Part shown: positions 9,437-20,266 of the stretch, piece after piece
Layout: every line of letters starts with the position of its first letter
How positions within the stretch are numbered: position 1 is the first letter of the stretch
Origin: Portulaca oleracea
Lineage: Eukaryota > Streptophyta > Magnoliopsida > Caryophyllales > Portulacaceae
Reading direction: 5' to 3'
DNA: 64,000 nt
NCBI GenBank assembly: GCA_029582165.1
Contig: CM055868.1
Location: forward strand, 18,034,391-18,098,390
Notes under the pieces: generated by a model
What the model saw: only the letters and a program-made list of their open reading frames with translations
Told to the model about the DNA's origin: nothing
The model's database searches: none
Program-made: the position numbers and the translations under genes

Positions 9437-10864
9437 TATAGACACCGGAATTTGTACCGGTATAAACCCGACTCATAAAAAATATACAAGACGGATGGGC
9501 CAAAGTGAAACGGGTCAACTGGCCCAAAAGATCAATAAACCAAGCCCAAAAAAAATAAATTAAGCCGGGAATAATTATTAAAACCCATAGGGGTTTTATT
9601 TTTATTCACTAGCCCACACAGAAAGCGGGCCAGTCGCGTGCCCCAACCCAGAACAAATAAAACCCGCCTAGGGTTTGATCCGGCCCAGAAATAATCAAAC
9701 CCCACCTAGGGTTTGAGAGAAGCAGAGTGCGACGTCGTTTTGTGCCAGGTCAGCAATCTGCGTGATGAAATTGTTAAAGCCCGCCTAGACTTTGGTAATT
9801 TTAGCGCCAAAAAAATCTGCAGGCATGCAATCCCATGATCATACCACGTGATTTGACTTTGCCCTTTGACTCCATACAACCCGCCTAGGCTTTGGTGTGA
9901 GAAGGCTTGATTTTTGGGGTATGTCCCCCATCATTTCCCTCCAAATCACTCACTCCCTCACCTATAAATATCCCCTCCATTCCACCTTCATTTCATCAAC
10001 TCTCACCACCAACAATCATCATATACTCCCACTCTCTCAAATTCTCTTCATAATTGTATTCTTCTATCATCACCATAATCACATTCTTCACTACCATATA
10101 AGCATCCACACCACACTCTTCCTAAACCATCCACATTTTCTCATCCGGGTTCAAATCAAGAGGCAACTCAAGGGATCGATTTCATCGCCGTTACACCATA
10201 AGCAAGGTTCGGTTCTTTGATTTAAATTATTGTACTTAATCATGTAATTCTTATTTTAATTCCGTGCTTGTACATATTTTGTAAAATAAAACCGCATTGT
10301 TTTTATATTGCATGATTTGAATAATAATTCCGTGAAATTAATCAAACTTCTCCCCGCTCTCTTTCTCATCAATGTTGATTTTAGTAGAGTCTGTTTTTAT
10401 AAAAAGGCGGATTCGAGAGTTCTTATAACTCTCGAATTCGTAACCTTACCCCCGATTCTAGAAATCGGGTTCGTAGACCGGAGTCTTTCTTTTATTTTAT
10501 GGTTCGTCGATTTCCTTAAATTGGCTGGCGACTCTTTAAACATTTTTATAAACTCGTTTAATTATTTAAAATATTTCATTTCTTACACAAAATTAATTTA
10601 AGAAAATGATTTAATTTTTGTTCAATGATAAAAATGGGTTTGGTCCGAGGAGAAAATGGCCATAAATTATTAAAACCTAGGCCTGGAAGCAAGAGGACCG
10701 ACCCAGAATTCGCCAAAGCCTAGGCGGGGTTTGACAAATTCTGATGGTCCGCTCACTTCTTGGGCCCTAGTTTGTCAATTGGGCTGAAATTAAATTATTT
10801 GAGATTATTTTTGTGTAATTTCCGGATAATTTAAGTAATAAAAAACGAGTTTGTAAATAAATAT
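9437..10864 (+). repeat. 3' LTR of plus-strand Tat element, end removed by inversion
   Basis: Begins TATAGACACCGG, one base from the TGTAGA start of the related LTR at 62156. Shared blocks with that LTR include the hairpin motifs, the leader hairpins at 10411-10469 and the GGCGACTCTT block near 10529. The sequence follows the LTR as far as GTAAATAAA at about 10862, then jumps to Tekay integrase. The missing end is found inverted at 11888-12010. Small ORFs in it (9897-10220, 10308-10601) look like chance. Confidence 0.82.
10411..10469 (+). other. Two adjacent hairpins conserved in Tat LTRs
   Basis: Hairpin one (10411-10437) pairs ATTCGAGAGTT with AACTCTCGAAT around a 5-nt loop. Hairpin two (10451-10469) pairs CCCGATT with AATCGGG. 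The LTR at 60394-62156 has the equivalent pair in reverse at about 60949-61010, with sequence changes. Position in the middle of the LTR suggests the R/U5 leader, but the role is unknown. Confidence 0.6.
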
Positions 10865-11887
10865 ATGGTGAGCTTACCACAACAGTTATGTGAGGAATTC
10901 AGAAGATTGGAGCTCAATGTAATGATCTCGGGGAAAAGTGATGTGTTGAACGCTATGGATATCCAACCGACTCTCCTGGAGGAGATTAAGAATTCTCAAG
11001 AGTTGGATATACAGTTGGTAAAGATAAGGGAAGAGGTGACACAAGGGAAAGCACCAGGTTTTGTGATACATGAGGATAGAACATTGAGATTCCACAATCG
11101 GATATGTGTACCAAATATGGAGGAACTAAAACGAAGAATCTTGGATGAAGGGCACAACACTCTATATTCAATACATTCAGGAGGAAACAATCTCTACAAA
11201 GACCTCAAGCAAACCTTTTGGTGGAGAAATATGAAAAAGGAAGTGGCTGATTATGTATCTCGATGTTTGACCTGTCAGTGAGTCAAGGCTGAACATCAGA
11301 GACTAGCAGGTCTATTGCATCTTTGGAAATTCCAGAATGGAAGTGGGACTCAATAGCAATGGATTTTGTAATTGGTCTTCCTAGAACCAGGAGGAAGGAC
11401 AACGCCATTTGGGTGATTGTGGATCGATTGACTAAGTCTGCACATTTCCTCGCTATGGCTAACACTTGGACGTTAGACCAGTTAGCACATGCTTATGTGA
11501 GTGAGATAGTGCGACCGCATGGAGTTCCTAGTCAAATAGTTTCGGACAGAGATACAAGATTTCAGTTAAGATTCTGGAAGAAATTGCAGGAAGCTTTTGG
11601 TACTAAGCTAAATTTCAGCACCGCTTTCCATCCAGCTACGGATGGGAAAACAGAGAGAACGATTCAGACTCTGGAGGATAGGTTGAGAGCATGTGCTTTG
11701 GATTTTAAAGATTCATGGGATTATGAGCTAACCCTGATTGAGTTCTCTTACAGCAATAGCTTTCATGCTAGCATTGGAATGTCGCCATTTGAGGCATTAT
11801 ATGGGAGAAGATGTAGGACTCCTTTGTGTTGGCAAGATATTGATGAAGCCCTCACTAACGGCCCAGAGTTAATTCAACACACAACCC
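10865..11887 (+). pseudogene. Tekay chromovirus integrase, inverted fragment
   Basis: Begins just after where RNase H should be. HHCC finger: H in EGHN, H in IHSG, and CLTC near 11265-11280; a TGA follows at 11280. The catalytic core then runs in another frame to 11892: Asp in SIAMDFVIGLP, Asp in VSDRDTRF, Glu in DGKTERTIQ (Lys stands where Gln is usual). The end is cut at 11887 by the Tat LTR terminus, which marks the Tat insertion point; GGGTT is the predicted target repeat on that side. The C-terminal chromodomain part is absent. Confidence 0.85.
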
Positions 11888-12010
11888 TGTAGGACCCCGG
11901 GAAAAGGTGGACCCTTTTTCCGTGATGCGCTACTTTTGTGATCGGGAGTCGACTAAGGTTTCTTAATCCTTAAATAAGGATATTTTTAATTTTCAAAATT
12001 CGTTTTCGTT
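11888..12010 (-). repeat. Terminal ~120 bp of the Tat 3' LTR, inverted
   Basis: Starts TGTAGGACCCCGGGAAAA. It matches the first ~120 bp of the minus-strand Tat LTR at 60394, including GTGATGCGCTACT and CTTAATCCTTAAATAAG. It is exactly the piece missing from the LTR that stops at 10864. Confidence 0.85.
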
Positions 12011-13050
12011 GTGATGAGAACACACCCTAATCCACCATGTGAGGCATCACTATAGGTAACAAAGCCTTCGTTTCCGTGAGGCAAAGTAAGAATAGGTGCC
12101 GAGGTGAGTCTCTGCTTCAACTCCTGAAAAGGCTTCTCACATTTTTCTGACCATATAAACTTCACAGATTTTCTAGTCAGATTGGTAAGTGGTGTTTTGA
12201 TTTTGGAAAAGTCTTGAACGAACTTCCGATAGTACCCAGCCAAACCTAGAAAACTTCTCACTTCTGTGGCATTCTTCGGAGTAGGGCATTTACTAACAGA
12301 TTCCACTTTCTGTGGGTCCACTGCTACCCCATCTTTAGAGACAATATGCCCAAGAAAAGACACTTTCTCCAACTAAAACTCACACTTGGAAAACTTCGCA
12401 TATAATTCATTGACCCGCAAAGTCTCCAACACCTTTCGCAAGTGTTGTGCATGGTCTTCCTGCGTCCTTGAGTAGATCAAAATATCGTCAATAAAGACTA
12501 CCACAAACTTATCCAAGAAGAGTTTGAACACTCAATTCATTAAATCCATAAAAGTGGCTGGAGCATTGGTAAGACCAAAGGGCATAACCACGAACTCATA
12601 ATGACCATATTGGGTCCAAAAAGTAGTCTTGAAAATATATTCTTCCCGAATCCTCAGCTGATGATATCCCGATCTCAGGTCAATTTTGCTGAAAACTGTA
12701 GCTCCCTATAATTGATCGAAGAGATCATGGATGTGCTGTAAGGGGTAACTATTCTTAACCGTAATCTTGTTCAGCTCCTAGTAGTCGATGCACAATCTCA
12801 GACTACCGTCCTTCTTCTTTACAAAAAGGACCGGTGCGCCCCATGGAGAGGTGTTTGGCCGTATATATCCCTTCTCCAACAACTCATCCAATTGTTTCTT
12901 GAATTCTTTGAGTTCAGCTGGGGCCATTCTGTAGGGAGCCTTGGATATTGGAGCAGCTACAGGCTCTAAATCGATACAGAAGTCTACTTCTCGTTGTGGT
13001 GGCATCCGTGGAATTTTCTCAGGGAATACATCTAGATATTCTTGCACCAC
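12011..13050 (-). pseudogene. Tekay reverse transcriptase (several stops)
   Basis: On the minus strand, [18 protein letters not shown] opens the fingers region, followed by [20 protein letters not shown] and a stop at 12778. Frames then continue through [26 protein letters not shown] and the catalytic FIDDILIYS (about 12473-12505). Connection-domain block [12 protein letters not shown] lies at about 12215-12250. The sequence ends at [12 protein letters not shown], the first strands of RNase H. In-frame stops occur at several places between 12778 and 12370. Confidence 0.88.
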
Positions 13051-14818
13051 AAGAATGGTTTCGAGAGATGTTCTCTCAGCTTTAGCATCCTTAACATTGC
13101 ATAAAAATCATTCACACCCTTGTCCTATCAACTTGTGAGCTTTTAAAGCAGAAATGATTCTCGCTCCTCGGAGATGTCGGTCGTTGTAGTGGACTACTTT
13201 TCCCCTATTTGGACCAATTAAGGTCACTTTCTGCTTACAAAAATCGATTTGCACTTGATATCTAGCCAACTAACCCATACCTAGAATCACATCGAATTCC
13301 ATTAACTCGAATTGGTATAAGTCTGCATCAAACTCCTAGTCGCCTGTAATTATTGGACATCTTTTATATAACTTCCCACACTGCACTGACGCTCCCATAG
13401 GTAAGGTCACCGACATAGTTTCATTTTCTTCAGAGGATGTTAATTTCGTCTTTTTAACTATATCAGGAGATATAAAGGAATGGGTAGCACCAGAATCAAA
13501 CAACACATAAATATGATAGGAACATAAAAGGAATGTACCAGTGACAACATCCACCTCGTTTTCAGCTTCTTCCCTCTTCATCACGTAAATTCTACCTCCA
13601 GCATTGCGTGGTGCTTGCTGCTGACGAGGTGGTTGTGGTGGAAGTGCCCTGACCTGATTGTTCAAGTTTCCATTGAAGCTACACGGGTTCGGGCGTGGTC
13701 TCTCGTGATTCCCAGGATATTCGATCTTGCGCTGATTGTTGAGTGGTAAAGCACCACGATTTGCACCTCCGGTGTTACTCGATCGTCCTTCAGCTGAATG
13801 CGGGCAGTTCTTTATAATGTGGTGAGGCCTACCACATTGATAACAGACCATCCTAGTAGGGTTTCTGTATTCCCGAGCAAAATGTCCAGGTCTTCCACAT
13901 GCCCTGCATGTAATACTGTGCTGTTGAGGTCGTCCCTGATATCCTTGCCAAGTATTGAGCCGGAACTTCTTAAAAGGAGGTGGGGGCTGAGGGATGAAGC
14001 GAGGAGGTTCTCTCCTCTTGTCATTCTGATGACCAACTGTGTCGTCCAATTATTCAACACTCTCTCCACATTCGCAGCTACTTCAAGCATGTCCTTATAT
14101 GAATTAAAAGTACACACCGACAGTTTCTCCTGAATGTTGTAATTCAGCCCATCTTCAAACTGATTCAATTTCAATTTCTCATCGGCGATATTGATTGGTG
14201 CGAACCTCGACAACTCTATGAATTTAGAAGCATATTGCAACACTGTGTCTGCCCCTTGTTGAAGCTCCAGAAATTCTTTCTCCTTGGCTTTTGGGAGAGC
14301 TATAGGGTAAAATCAGTTCCTCAGCATCTCTTTGAATGGCTCCCAACCGAAACCGGGTTCATTTTGCCTTTCCTTCATGCTTATCCACCATAAATTTGCC
14401 TCGCCCTTGAGGTGGTAAGTTGCGAAATTTACTTTCCGATCCTCGAGACATTGGATCGCCTAAAATATCTTCTCCACATCTCTCACCCATTCTTCAAAGA
14501 TTTTGGGGTCAGCTACTCCGGCATACGATGGAGGGTTCAAGTTATTTAACTCCCGAAAAAGGTAGGATCGGCCTTCCTTGTGCTGACTCGTCATCCATTG
14601 GAATTGCTCGGATTTCCTGGCCATAATTCCATCATCATCAGTTTTCTTAGATCAGGCCCTGAGGTTTGAGTACCTTCCTGATTGGATGATGTCGCCCCTT
14701 GCACAGAATGTGCCGCAGCTTCGTATAAAGGTGCATACTGCAGTCGTAGTTCTGCCATAGTAGGAACTGGCAGTGGAGGTGTTTCCCGAGGCCCTTTCCC
14801 GATATCCTGTGCCATCCT
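13051..14818 (-). pseudogene. gag: Tekay gag and protease (frameshifted)
   Basis: The likely gag start is the ATG at about 14815 (MAQDIGKGPRETPP). A capsid-type region is spread over frames to about 13990. The nucleocapsid has two zinc knuckles: the first has Tyr in place of the last Cys (CRACGRPGHFAREY), the second is complete (CYQCGRPHHIIKNC). Protease follows with active site FDSGATHSFIS near 13485-13515, and a linker leads into RT. At least two frameshifts and several stops. Confidence 0.82.
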
Positions 14819-14839
14819 TTTTGTAGGACTTTTAATCAA

Positions 14840-15266
14840 TCAGTATAACACAACTATTAGTTAGTCTTACATTTCAAATAATTCATAATGCCAGAATATA
14901 AACTTCAATTCCTACCATACTTACATAAGGTAACAAACCAAACAATAGTAGGCACTTAAAAGTATAATTACCATGTTTCCATTACTTTAATGCACAACCC
15001 ACAATTTCCAATCGATAATGAGTAAAACACATACTATGACATTCTATACATCCACATTTTTTCATAAATCGGTTCTTTTCCATTTCACATTCATACTCAA
15101 CATACCACAGTCAGTATACTTCGCAAAATGAGTAAAAACTCAACATATCATTCCATCATCAGAAAAACATAACTTCTTACTCTATCATAACATAGCATAA
15201 GACCGAATACTTTCAAAGTTATATACAAAACCGGGGAGGGGATCTCATAAAAGTCAAAGCATAAGA
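14840..15266 (-). other. Leader between Tekay upstream ORF and gag, no feature seen
   Basis: AT-rich sequence without a reading frame, motif or repeat that I can support. It lies between the accessory ORF and the gag start of the Tekay element. Confidence 0.5.
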
Positions 15267-15902
15267 CTAGATCTCGCGACGCCTCCTGACCCTTCTCTCA
15301 AACTCCGGATGCCAACTCGGGTCATCCGACTCGTCTCCTGAGTCAGAATCCCCGCTCGATACGTCCATAGGACCCTCCTCGGGATCCTCATCAAGCTCCT
15401 CCTCGGCCTCTAGCACCGGCTCCTCCTCCAGGTCCTCATCATCACTCAGATCTGAAGGTGGTGCCTCACTGGTGTCCACGTCTATGAGGTCGGTCCGAGA
15501 GGCCTCCACCATAGCCTAGACCAAGGCGAGGATGGTAGGGGCTATCGTCGCTCACCCACACCACTGGCAATCGCGTAGCCAAGGTGCCTCTTGGTCAGCT
15601 GGGGGAACAGATGGTAACATCTGCGTAGCGCAGTATCCCCAGACTGCATCACTCGTCAGGGTCATCAACAATAGGTTGACCATTTACCCTTCATGCGCTA
15701 GGCAGGTGGTGTGCATGGGTACCTCCAGATGCAGGTCAATATCTGGCAAGATCCGGTCGATGTAGTCAGCTAGTAGCTCTCCAAGCTCCCTCCAGAACCC
15801 AATATGAAATAGGTCGTCCTCGATATGAAAACTATGTCGTATCGCTGGATCGATGCCTATAAAAACAACCACTTGTGAGTTTAAGAAAACAAAATAAAAC
15901 AA
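15267..15902 (-). pseudogene. Tekay upstream accessory ORF, acidic C-terminus
   Basis: Two minus-strand open stretches in the leader. The first (15902-15684) includes FWRELGELLADYIDRILPD and EVPMHTT. The second (15512-15267) is very acidic (SDDEDLEEEPVLEAEEELDE) and ends in RRVRRRREI. Stops lie between them. Tekay-type elements are known to carry a plant-specific ORF between the 5' LTR and gag; its function is not established. The order fits: leader binding site at 16013-16026, then this ORF, then gag. Confidence 0.6.
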
Positions 15903-16012
15903 GTAAAGACTGAATTATTACCCCATCCCACCTACGCTCACACTTCGAGGGTAGCTTCCTAAGGTCTAACGGCAAACTATTAAACACCTAAGAGCTACCA
16001 GGTCGCAACCGA

Positions 16013-16026
16013 GAGCTCTAATACCA
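16013..16026 (-). promoter_or_regulatory. Primer-binding site of the Tekay element (tRNA-iMet type)
   Basis: Minus strand TGGTATTAGAGCTC, one mismatch to TGGTATCAGAGC, the complement of the initiator Met tRNA 3' end. It directly follows the 5' LTR. Confidence 0.75.
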
Positions 16027-17621
16027 TTCAGTAACGCCCCGAAAAATAACATATGAAAATGACAAAACTATTAACGGCAAAGCGGAAGAGTCAAACCATT
16101 TTAAGGGCGTCATTGCCGTATTCCCGAGCTACAAGGCAAGAATGGAACTAATATTCATCATTAAGCCTTAAAACATAAAATACGAAAGACAATTCAAATT
16201 CAAAACTAAACAACGTAAACTAGTCCGAGGTTCAACATGCTAGAGTTTATTCAAGACAACTTCTACTTTGATTCCGACGACCTCACATCTAAGTCCCCAC
16301 TCTTGTCACACTACTGATCAGTACCTGAAAACAAAACATTACAAACATGAGGAGGGAAACCTCAATAATGTCTACCCCTAAACAGTTAAAAAGCATTATA
16401 AAATTCATTTAAACAGATTTTAAGGGAAGGGATACAGTTCAAACAATTCGAAAACTGTAACACCATTAATTCTTACCGTTCCATGTTTTATTGCGAGCGG
16501 GGCTTCCGTATTTCCCCTCGGAGTCCCAAGGACTCGCAAAAACAAACACAATCTTTCCAATATAAACATTTGACACCATACACCTCATTCCACTTCCACA
16601 ATCAATTTCCATTCGGATGGCCATCGCACTATTTCAAACAAACATTACCAGGCGTAACCTGGTCTCTTGACAGTCTCCCTCATAGGTACCGCCTGGTCTT
16701 GGGGAGTACTGCCCGAACCCACATTATACTCATAGCCGTTATTAATCAGGTTTACCAGTCCAACTCTTTTCAGTTTCCAAACAACATTCCAAAACTCTTA
16801 AACCAGAATTTCCACATAAAACACTTTTTATACAAAACCAGGGAGTATACACAGATTCACAAAACAAAATCAACATTCTACTCAAAACCTCAACCATTAA
16901 AGATTTCCAACAAAGTCCCCATACCGGGATGCACGTTCAACAAAACCAATAGAAAAACTTGAAGGACATCCAGGGGAATAGGGCATAGACATTACCTGCA
17001 AAACTTCACTCCAATTCCAATAACGCACACAGAGCTACAAATTCGTTTCCTCTCTCGGACCTAATAATCAAATATAACTTCTATAATTAAAACTCACTCT
17101 CCACAATAGCTAATTTACACAAATTCTACCCTTTCCCCAACTTAACAATTTCTTACTACCGAACTAGCCATGTAACATGTATATCTATTAGAATATCAAA
17201 AACAAGAGACATACATCATATCTTTCAACCTATGTAACCATACATGACCTCTAGGACAAGAATACGTACATCAAATTTATACACATATATAAATCATATC
17301 AACAATGATTTCTCATTATTCAAGTAATAGCTAAAAATCTAACATGTAATTTGCATGGTACTATTCACAGAAATTACCAAAATGCCATTATTCATGCAAT
17401 AATCATATTAGGTCACATAAGCATGCATTCTTAGCTAAAACTACCCTTTTAGGGTTCCTAATATATTCCTAGGGTTCCAAGATCAACATGAATCAACCCT
17501 AAAACATTTTAACCCTACTAAAGACATGAAATACTAAGATTACACACTTCACATAAGGACTCCATAATAACATGATCTTATTAATATTAATAGGTACTAG
17601 TCCTAAACGATCGCGCGGAGA

Positions 17622-17863
17622 ATTCATGAATAACTAATCGTCGATATAAAGTAAACAGTACGAAACATTGATGAAATTGTTTAATGGAAAGATCATAATA
17701 AATTGTTCAAAAAAAATATGAAATGGAGTCTGGTGAAATAAAAAAAATTTCCTAAAATGCTAACTAACGTTGACCATGATGAATTTCATGATGCACCTAA
17801 ACTCGCTATCTGCTCAATATTTAAAAATTCAAATATTTAGCTTTGATATATTAATAGATATAG

Positions 17864-17932
<69 letters not shown>

Positions 17933-18208
17933 GGCAACACCAAAATAATTACTGTTATAAAGGGGAAAATTCATGAATAAATAATCGTCGATATAAAGTA
18001 AACAGTACGAAACATTGATGAAATTATTTAATGGAAAGATCATAATAAATTGTTCAAAAAAAAATGTAATGGAGTTTGGTGAAATAAACAAATATCCTAA
18101 AATGCTAACTAACGTTGACCATGACGAATTTCATGATGCACCTAAACTCGCTATCTGCTCAATATTTAAAAATTCAAATATTTAGCTTTGGTATATTAAT
18201 AGATATGG

Positions 18209-18295
<87 letters not shown>

Positions 18296-18320
18296 CTTGT
18301 TCTTGTAGTTATTATAGGCA
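17622..18320. repeat. Tandem duplication, two ~348 bp units each with a TTA microsatellite
   Basis: Unit one starts GAATTCATGAATAACTAATC at 17622 and unit two at about 17970; both include GTATATAAAG-like spacer, CTAACTAACGTTGACCATGA, AACTCGCTATCTGCTCAATA, a TTA run and TAGGCAACACCAAAA. Differences are scattered single bases plus the microsatellite: pure TTA in unit one (17868-17931), TTA then TTG then TTC in unit two (18209-18306). Confidence 0.85.
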
Positions 18321-19189
18321 ACACCAAAACAATTACTGTTATTTGCACCAAAGTAAATTAATTCAGAGTACAAAAGCAATCAAGGATTAGTGATACTTTT
18401 TGTTTTTTTAATTTTAAAATTAAAAAAATTGAAAATAGAAAAAAATTTAATTATCTACGTTGTGATTGGCCAATTCCCCGACAGTCACTCCTGTGGCTCC
18501 ATTTCGTGGGACCCACAATGGTTTCTATTATAATAACTAGTCTTTAACCCATGTGATGCACGGGATATTAAAATAGTTTAATAAATAAAATAAACATAAA
18601 TATGTTAATACCCTCAGTTCAAGTAAAAAAAGAAGTTATTTTGAATCGTATGAGGCTTGGGAAAGTATCTTGCCCTGTCATTAAAACTATATTATATATA
18701 TTAAAATGAAATTTAATGATATGATTGAATTCTATAACTATACTATTACATATAAACTGAATAAAATTATACTTTTACACATGATTTTTTATATTTCAAA
18801 ATACGATTAAAATAAGCTTAATGGAAGGAATTGATTAGATTAGAGTGTCATTTGTGCTCATTGACACAACCTACACATCCCAAGTTTCTTATAATTGATA
18901 ATTGATATTTATTATTAAAAAAATAGTGTCAAAAATTATAAGAAATACCAATTTGGTGAAGGGTATGATATATAGATTTGGGTGGGACTGTGGGAGGTAT
19001 ATTACTAATTAGATTGGGGGGGGGGGGAGTTAGACACCTAATTGAGTTAATTGGGAGGTATATTTCTAATTAGATAAGGTATACTCCTAAACTAGTTAAG
19101 TTTTTTGTATATTATTTTTTTAAATCGACTTTTTTTTTTATTATTTCATGGGCGGGAATTGTTTACTATAATTTTGAATCGATTTTTTC

Positions 19190-19192
<3 letters not shown>

Positions 19193-19257
<65 letters not shown>
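19193..19257. repeat. AT dinucleotide microsatellite
   Basis: About 64 bp of uninterrupted TA repeats. Translated frames across it (Tyr-Ile runs) are not genes. Confidence 0.95.
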
Positions 19258-19261
<4 letters not shown>

Positions 19262-19817
19262 GTCTATAAACGTCAAAAGAAAGCATTCGCCAACAATTAT
19301 TGCTTGTTCTACAGAGTATTGGAGTGGAGGTTTTTTTCCAATGTATACCATCTCTTGATTCCATTGCTATGTCCATTTTTAGATTCTTTGATTCAAAAGT
19401 GTCGTATCCCTGCAGAGAAAATTAGCATCCATAACTTCTTAATTCTATTACTGATTCTTCAGTCATTCTCCATTCAAAGAACATCGTAAGAATATGGAGT
19501 CTTTGGATAGGAAATTGTGTTTTTAGTTACACATAGTCATTGTACCTATGACACCAAACAAACTATCAATTGTGAATGCAAGGCTTCACAAGAGTCTCAA
19601 GGGCTCCCAAATACAACATTTGTAATATATCTACATTTAGGACCTGAGTTGGGCAGATCCAAATACAGTTTTAGAATACCCAAAGAAAATAAAATTAATG
19701 ACAAATAAATGAAATTGCAAACATTTTATTAAATCAAACGAAAATCACAGGTTGCAGAATTCCCATTAAATCGCTTTGGCTTAAGCTATATATGGTGGTC
19801 TACTAACTTTCACAAAA

Positions 19818-20266
19818 TCACAGCTTCCCAATAGTAGGGCTTCCATCTGTTCTACTGGAAACACACTTGATTACCACCTCCGCAATTTGTGTGTTGGCAA
19901 CTGCATCACAATTGATTTTTATCATGTTTCCTTTGTTGCTCCATCTTATCTCTGTGTACCTGGACTCTGCATAGCAAGGTTCAACGTTAAACGTCATGAA
20001 AGCCTCCATATAACTCTTCACCACTCTCACAACAACATATGCGGGGCGAGCATTCAACATGAAGATGCATATCAAGGAGAATAAATTTGTAATATTCCGA
20101 TACTTTTCACCATGTAAATCAAATGTATCATGCAAAATTTTATGAAAAATATTGTAACATACAAATGCATGCTAAAATATATTGATGTGGTATATATTGA
20201 TAGTACTTTTCGAAAACTAACCTGTTTGTATTTGTAGGTTTGCCGAGAATTCAATGGTTGCTTCAA
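19818..20266 (-). pseudogene. Unrecognised gene fragment with a possible intron
   Basis: A minus-strand open frame 20135-19818 encodes about 105 residues, including RPAYVVVRVVKSYMEAFMTF, CYAESRYTEIRWSNKGN and CDAVANTQIAEVVIKCVSS. A short possible first exon (from 20266, MKQPLNSRQTYKYKQ) ends at a GTTAGT donor near 20220. Composition is more protein-like than its surroundings, with three cysteines, but I do not recognise the family. It may be a host gene piece captured by the surrounding element. Confidence 0.3.

Larger units (their letters stand above)
4352..10735. repeat. Dispersed short hairpin motif, about 13-14 copies
   Basis: A 17-18 bp imperfect palindrome, AAACCC-GCCTA-GGGTTT or AAAGCC-CGCCTA-GGCTTT, recurs at about 4352, 5261, 5338, 7463, 7562, 7640, 7717, 8465, 8548, 9658, 9696, 9775, 9871 and (reversed) 10711. 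Several copies keep the stem by changing both partners (ACCC/GGGT versus AGCC/GGCT); others have one mismatched pair. Copies lie in noncoding parts and the LTR, not in pol. The minus-strand Tat LTR at 60394-62156 has the same slots with a CGCG core. Confidence 0.8.
1..10864 (+). mobile_element. Ty3/Gypsy Tat-lineage LTR retrotransposon (5' part outside window)
   Basis: The element enters the window inside pol. It continues through two accessory genes on the opposite strand, a minisatellite-rich 3' region, a polypurine tract ending at 9436 and a 3' LTR from 9437. Lineage is set by pol order RT, RNase H, a second archaeal-type RNase H, then integrase without chromodomain; the double RNase H is known for the Tat branch of plant Gypsy elements. 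The LTR stops at about 10864, and its missing last ~120 bp lie inverted at 11888-12010. Undoing that inversion places the LTR terminus (ending CCTACA) directly against Tekay integrase, so this Tat inserted into the Tekay element. All coding parts are broken. Confidence 0.88.
10865..12010. other. 1.15 kb inverted segment at the Tat/Tekay border
   Basis: The left breakpoint joins an incomplete Tat LTR to Tekay integrase on the wrong strand. The right breakpoint joins the reversed Tat LTR terminus to Tekay RT. Flipping 10865-12010 restores the LTR end and puts integrase on the same strand as RT. The Tekay RNase H (about 130 codons) is missing at the junction, so the inversion came with a deletion of roughly 0.4 kb. 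At the right breakpoint the two partner sequences are alike for several bases (around GTGATGAGA). Confidence 0.78.

Noticed and set aside
9897..10601. ORFs in the Tat LTR
   Set aside because: Low-complexity His/Phe/Leu-rich products inside the LTR with no match to any known element protein.
16483..16962. 159-residue ORF in the Tekay LTR
   Set aside because: Lies across the LTR, composition is Lys/Asn/Pro/Phe-rich without motif, and no start context or homologue is recognisable.
17770..18390. ORFs with Tyr/Asn/Cys runs
   Set aside because: They are translations of TTA/TTG microsatellites.
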